Source: Microbispora corallina (GTDB lineage Bacteria > Actinomycetota > Actinomycetes > Streptosporangiales > Streptosporangiaceae). Taken from it: a stretch of DNA of 64,000 nucleotides. The notes under the pieces were generated by a model that made no database searches, was not told the DNA's origin, and was given only the letters and a program-made list of their open reading frames with translations. The translations under genes were made by a program, and so were the position numbers. Numbering within the stretch: the first letter of the stretch is position 1; each line of letters begins with the position of its first letter. The stretch lies in the NCBI RefSeq assembly GCF_016863035.1, contig NZ_BOOC01000020.1, forward strand, positions 40,693 through 104,692, read 5' to 3'. Positions 60,441-64,000 of the stretch are shown here, one piece after another.

Positions 60441-61228
60441 ATCTCGCCGCCCTTGAGCTGCCGGCCCTGCAGCAGGGTGGTGATCGTCACGAACCTGTAG
60501 CCCTGCTTCTCCAGCGTCGTCAGCACGCCCGGCATCGCCTTGACCGTCTCGGGGACGATGTCGTGCAGCAGGATCACGCCGTTCCGCTTGGCCAGGGCGA
60601 GCGTGCGCTTGGCGATCACCTTCGTGTTCCTGGCCTGCCAGTCGAGGGTGGAGCCCGTCCACAGGATCTGCGGCAGGCCGAGCTGGGCCATGAGCGCGCC
60701 CACCCGGGAGTTGGTCGCGCCGCTCGGAGGCCGCATCATCGTGGGCGCCTTGCCGATCGTCTCCCTGATGATGTCGGTGGTGCTGCTGACCGTGCTCAGG
60801 ACCTCCTCGTCCGACAGCGTGGTGAGCACCTCGTGGTCCCAGGTGTGGTTGCCGATGTCGTGGCCCTCGGCGACGATGCGCCGCGTCAGCTCGGGACGGT
60901 TGGCCACCTTGCGGCCCAGCACGAAGAACGTCGCCTTGGCCTTGTGCTTCTTCAGCGTGTCGAGAAGCGCCGGCGTGTACGGCCAGGGACCGTCGTCGAA
61001 GGTCAGGGCGATGCACTTGTGCCGCGCGCAGTACGGCTTCGGCTTCGTGCCGGTCTTCGCCGCCGTTCCCGCCGAGGCGGCCGCCGGCTGTGCCGAGGCG
61101 GCGGCCGTCCCCGCCGAGCCGCCGGCCGCCGCGGGGACCGCCGCCGTCTGCGCCTGCGCCGCCCCCGGGACGGCGAACATCCCGGCCGCGCTCGCGCCGG
61201 CGATGACAACCCTGATCTTGCGCCACAT
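60419..61228 (-). CDS. exported polysaccharide deacetylase (CE4)
   Basis: 269 aa. The ATG at 61228 opens a signal peptide (MWRKIRVVIAGASAAGMFAVPGAAQA). An Ala/Gly-rich linker of about 35 residues is followed by a NodB-type CE4 domain (about 70-260): TFDDGPWPY (metal Asp and catalytic base), HTWDHEVLT (two metal His), RPPSGATN, and a late LLHDI. Removes N- or O-acetyl groups from a polysaccharide, such as peptidoglycan GlcNAc or the polymer made here. Convergent with the acyltransferase, so acylation and deacylation genes meet at their 3' ends. Confidence 0.93.
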   Translation of the reverse strand: MWRKIRVVIAGASAAGMFAVPGAAQAQTAAVPAAAGGSAGTAAASAQPAAASAGTAAKTGTKPKPYCARHKCIALTFDDGPWPYTPALLDTLKKHKAKATFFVLGRKVANRPELTRRIVAEGHDIGNHTWDHEVLTTLSDEEVLSTVSSTTDIIRETIGKAPTMMRPPSGATNSRVGALMAQLGLPQILWTGSTLDWQARNTKVIAKRTLALAKRNGVILLHDIVPETVKAMPGVLTTLEKQGYRFVTITTLLQGRQLKGGEIYPPRGK

Positions 61229-61324
61229 GCCGCCGAATCCTAGTGAAAACGGCGCACTCGCGGGCAAACGGTAAGGGACAGCTGGGGTTGCGACCGGGTG
61301 AGGAGTGTCTCCTAAGGTAAGGAC

Positions 61325-62386
61325 ATGCCTCGATTCCGTTCCATCCTCGACACCGTGCCGGCCTACAAGCCGGGCAAGGCCGTGGTCGCGCCGGACGGCC
61401 GGTCGTACAAGCTGTCCTCCAACGAGAGCCCCTACGAGCCGCTGCCGTCGGTCGTGGAGGCCGTGGCGCGGGCGGCGGGGGAGATCAACCGCTACCCCGA
61501 CCCGGGCGCCGTGCGGCTCATCGAGGCGCTCGCCGCGAAGTACGGCGTGCCGGAGGAGCACGTGGCCGTGGGCGCGGGGTCGGTGGCGGTGACCCAGCAG
61601 CTCCTGGAGGCCGTCGGCGAGCCCGGCGCCGAGGTGCTGTACGCGTGGCGGGCCTTCGAGGCGTACCCGCTGCTGACCGCTCTCGCCGGGGCCACCGCGG
61701 TCGAGGTGCCGCTGGTGGACGAGACGCACGATCTCGAGGCGATGGCCGACGCGGTGACGCCGCTGACCCGGCTGGTCCTGGTGTGCAACCCGAACAACCC
61801 GACCGGCACGGCCAACCGGAGGGCCGAGATCGAGCGTTTCCTCGACCGCGTGCCCGGCGACGTGCTCGTCGTGCTCGATGAGGCCTACCGGGAGTACGTC
61901 AGGGACGCCGACGTGCCCGACGGCCTCGCGTTCTACCGCGAGCGGCCCAATGTGGCGGTGCTGCGGACGTTCTCCAAGGCGTACGGCCTGGCGGGGCTGC
62001 GGGTGGGCTACCTGATCGGGCATGAGCCGGTGGCCGCCGCCGTCCGCAAGACCCTGCTGCCGTTCGCGGTGAACCACCTCGCCCAGATCGCCGCGGTGGC
62101 GTCCCTGCAGGCCGAGGACGAGCTGCTGGAGCGTGTCGAGACGGTCGTGAAGGAGCGCACCCGGGTCCGCGAGGCGCTGCTGTCCCAGGGCTGGCAGGTG
62201 CCGCCGACCGAGGCCAACTTCGTCTGGCTGCGGCTGGGCGACCGGACGGTGGAGTTCGCCGAGGCGTGCGCCGGTGTGGGCGTGGCCGTGCGGCCGTTCC
62301 CCGGCGAGGGCGCCCGCGTCTCGATCGGCGACCCCGAGTCGAACGACGCGTTCCTGGCCGCCGCCGAGGCCTTCCGCGGCCGCTGA
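61325..62386 (+). CDS. hisC: histidinol-phosphate-type aminotransferase
   Basis: 353 aa, TAAGG before the ATG. Fold-type I PLP enzyme: [11 protein letters not shown] (N-terminal substrate loop), [16 protein letters not shown] (PLP Asp and Tyr) and the catalytic Lys in [15 protein letters not shown]. Converts imidazole-acetol phosphate to histidinol phosphate or, like PatB in actinobacteria, aromatic keto acids to amino acids. It is far from other his genes, so the aromatic role is possible. Stop is four bases from the convergent EamA gene. Confidence 0.92.
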   Translation: MPRFRSILDTVPAYKPGKAVVAPDGRSYKLSSNESPYEPLPSVVEAVARAAGEINRYPDPGAVRLIEALAAKYGVPEEHVAVGAGSVAVTQQLLEAVGEPGAEVLYAWRAFEAYPLLTALAGATAVEVPLVDETHDLEAMADAVTPLTRLVLVCNPNNPTGTANRRAEIERFLDRVPGDVLVVLDEAYREYVRDADVPDGLAFYRERPNVAVLRTFSKAYGLAGLRVGYLIGHEPVAAAVRKTLLPFAVNHLAQIAAVASLQAEDELLERVETVVKERTRVREALLSQGWQVPPTEANFVWLRLGDRTVEFAEACAGVGVAVRPFPGEGARVSIGDPESNDAFLAAAEAFRGR

Positions 62387-62390
62387 ACCG

Positions 62391-63332
62391 TCAGGGGCGG
62401 CGCCCGGTCTCGAGCGCCGCCTCCCCGGGCTCCGTCTCGGGCGCCGGCCTTGCGCGCTCGGTCGAGACGACCAGCGCCACCCCGACGACGATGAGCGCCC
62501 CGGCGACGATCATCGCCGTGGTGACGTCCTCGCCCAGCACGATCACGCCGAGGACCACGGCCACCACCGGGTTCACGTACGCGTAGGTGGACACCAGCGA
62601 GATCGGCGCGTTCCCGAGCAGCCACACGTACGACGTGAACGCCACGAGCGACCCGAACAGCACCAGGTAGGCCACCGCGGCCCAGGAGCTCGCGCTCACG
62701 GCCGTCAGGTGCACCCGCTCGCCCGTGCACAGGGCGAGGAGCAGCATGCCGGCGCCGCCCGCGGCCATCTCGATCGCGCTCGCCGCGAACGGGTCCTCCG
62801 GCATGGCGATGCGTGGCGAGATGAACGACCCGAGCGACCACGCCAGCGACGCGAGCAGGACGGCTCCGATCCCGACGCCGCTGGCCGACGCGCCGCCGCC
62901 GAGGGTGAGCCCGGCCACGCCGGCGAAGCCGACGAGCACCCCGGCCAGCGTCAGCACGTGCGGCCGGTCCCTGACGACCGTGCGGAACACGACGAGCCAC
63001 AGCGGCACCGAGGCCACGAGCAGCGCGGCGAGGCCGCTGGAGATGTGCTGCTCGGCCACGCCCACCAGGCCGTTGCCGGCCGTGAGGAGCAGCAGCCCGA
63101 CCAGGGCGGCGCCGCCGCACTGGCGGGCGGTCACCCGGAAGGGCGCGGTCCCCCTGCGCAGCAGCAGGACCGCGCCGAGCACCAGGGCCGCCGCGACGAA
63201 CCGGAGACCGCCGCTGATCAGCGGGGGAAGGGTCTCGATGGCGAACTTGATGGCGAGGTACGTCGAGCCCCACACGACGTACACCGCGGCGAGCGCCAGC
63301 CAGACCCTGATGTCACGACCGTTCCGTCCCAT
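62391..63332 (-). CDS. EamA/DMT-family transporter
   Basis: 313 aa. Ten predicted membrane helices in two EamA repeats (first about residues 10-145, with VYVVWGSTYLAIKFAIETLPPLISGGLRF; second about 150-285, with GSLVAFTSYVWLLGNAPISLVSTYAYVNPVVAVVLGVIVLGE). Exports amino acids or other metabolites. Convergent with the aminotransferase gene; a product-export role is possible but unproven. Confidence 0.9.
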   Translation of the reverse strand: MGRNGRDIRVWLALAAVYVVWGSTYLAIKFAIETLPPLISGGLRFVAAALVLGAVLLLRRGTAPFRVTARQCGGAALVGLLLLTAGNGLVGVAEQHISSGLAALLVASVPLWLVVFRTVVRDRPHVLTLAGVLVGFAGVAGLTLGGGASASGVGIGAVLLASLAWSLGSFISPRIAMPEDPFAASAIEMAAGGAGMLLLALCTGERVHLTAVSASSWAAVAYLVLFGSLVAFTSYVWLLGNAPISLVSTYAYVNPVVAVVLGVIVLGEDVTTAMIVAGALIVVGVALVVSTERARPAPETEPGEAALETGRRP

Positions 63333-63368
63333 GGGTCATGACATTATCTCCCGCCTCCGCGGCGGCCG

Positions 63369-64000
63369 TCACCGGTTCAGCTTCTCCACGATGAGCCGGT
63401 AGAGCTGCCGGGGACGGCCCGGCTGCGGGGTCCGGTTCGGCGGGAGCGGCCACGCGAGTCCCTCGTCAACCAGCGTGCGCAGCAACCTCCGAGCCGTGCG
63501 GGGGGTGACGCCGAGCATCTTGCCGGCCCCCTCCGCGTCCACCACCGTGTCCCCGCCCTCCAGCTTGGCCGCCAGGCGCGCCAGGACCTCCACGCCCTTG
63601 GGCTTGACCGGCCCGCCGGCCTGGGGCGGCATCCGGGGCGGCGGGACCAGCGCCCTGCCCTCCCGGTCGACCGCGAAGCCCTGCGGCTGCTTTCCGGCCT
63701 GGCTGCGCGCCAGCGCGCCCCTGGCGTGCGTCTCGGCCTCGTGGGTGGTGCGGCCCATGCCCACGCCCACCTCCACCGCGAGGCCCAGCTCCTCCCGGAT
63801 GCGCGCGGCGAACGGAAGCACGCGGAAGCCGTCCGTGGCCGCCGCGATCGACCCCTTCGTCGCCACCACCAGGTAGCTGTGGTCGTCGATCGGCCACACG
63901 CTCGCGTTGATGCGGTTGGCCTCCTGCACCAGCAGCCGGTGCAGCGACAGCCGCAGCTCGTCGCGCCAGTAGCGGGGCGCCGCCCGCCGTACCGGCTCCC
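63369..64000 (-). CDS. winged-helix regulator-like protein, C-terminal part
   Basis: The frame is open from the stop at 63369 through the right edge, so the protein's N-terminus lies outside the window; at least 210 residues are seen. The middle part (about ASVWPIDDHSYLVVATKGSIAAATDGFRVLPF to ELGLAVEVGVGMGRTTHEAETHARGALARSQ) resembles a nucleotide-cyclase-like ferredoxin fold. The C-terminal part (LARLAAKLEGGDTVVDAEGAGKMLGVTPRTARRLLRTLVDEGLAW) is a winged helix, with an Arg-rich GRPRQLYRLIVEKLNR tail. Family name not recognised; probably a ligand-responsive transcription regulator. Confidence 0.65.
   Translation of the reverse strand, partial: EPVRRAAPRYWRDELRLSLHRLLVQEANRINASVWPIDDHSYLVVATKGSIAAATDGFRVLPFAARIREELGLAVEVGVGMGRTTHEAETHARGALARSQAGKQPQGFAVDREGRALVPPPRMPPQAGGPVKPKGVEVLARLAAKLEGGDTVVDAEGAGKMLGVTPRTARRLLRTLVDEGLAWPLPPNRTPQPGRPRQLYRLIVEKLNR

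Noticed and set aside
61313..61322. TAAGGTAAGG before hisC, matching one half of the iron-repressor box
   Set aside because: The other half-site matches poorly and the sequence overlaps the ribosome-binding region, so it is probably the Shine-Dalgarno neighbourhood by chance.
1..64000. tRNA, rRNA, CRISPR array, insertion sequence, integrase or att site
   Set aside because: None could be recognised by motif, repeat spacing or family; a covariance-model or profile search would be needed to exclude weak cases.

Overview
The window is GC-rich actinobacterial DNA: GTG starts are common, genes are tightly packed, codons end mostly in G or C, and there are actinobacterial hallmark families (a four-gene conservon, two SAV2177-type methyltransferases, STAS proteins, MmyB-type XRE regulators, GlxA-type AraC regulators, an L,D-transpeptidase lipoprotein). 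This fits a Streptosporangiales or Streptomyces-like chromosome, but the genus cannot be fixed from sequence alone. I saw no rRNA, tRNA, CRISPR array, insertion sequence, integrase or plasmid/phage gene.

Layout. 1-19 kb is mixed metabolism and regulation: the first codons of a SARP regulator with a CebR-type palindrome in front of it, two zinc alcohol dehydrogenases, two MmyB-type regulators, a soluble PAS histidine kinase, an L,D-transpeptidase, an HD-domain protein divergent from a GlxA regulator, a secreted glycoside hydrolase with a CBM2 and a LacI-type operator, a cupin, an aldehyde dehydrogenase, a SAV2177-type methyltransferase and a YbdK-type ligase. 19.1-22.7 kb is a small redox locus: a FOXRED2-like flavoprotein translationally close to an AhpD-like protein, a SnoaL-like protein, and a second, clearly duplicated AhpD-like protein. 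22.9-27.3 kb is one giant CtpI-like P-type ATPase whose N-terminal half is a decayed second ATPase unit. 27.7-30.8 kb holds a STAS protein, a secreted protein, a second SAV2177-type methyltransferase and a VOC protein. 30.8-34.7 kb is a xylose locus: a ROK repressor divergent from xylA-xylB, with a clear operator between them. 35.8-39.8 kb is a complete conservon (sensor kinase, roadblock, DUF742, small GTPase). 40-44 kb has an SDR, an acyltransferase and an NfeD-like/flotillin pair. 44-47.7 kb has an AraC regulator and two MFS exporters.

47.8-61.2 kb reads as a surface-polysaccharide locus. WecB-like and WecC-like enzymes would turn UDP-GlcNAc into UDP-ManNAc and then UDP-ManNAcA. Three glycosyltransferase genes (one a CgeB-like/GT2 fusion), a DUF4434 secreted TIM-barrel protein, a membrane acyltransferase and an exported polysaccharide deacetylase could assemble, decorate and trim the polymer. 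An NrtR-like Nudix-winged-helix protein and a LysR/carboxymuconolactone-decarboxylase pair sit inside it. No flippase or polymerase is seen, so the set is incomplete within the window. 61.3-64 kb has a histidinol-phosphate-type aminotransferase, an EamA transporter and the C-terminal part of a winged-helix regulator that runs off the right edge.

Start codons were chosen by ribosome-binding site, domain start and spacing; doubtful ones are flagged. All functions are inferred from motifs and gene context, without database searches.
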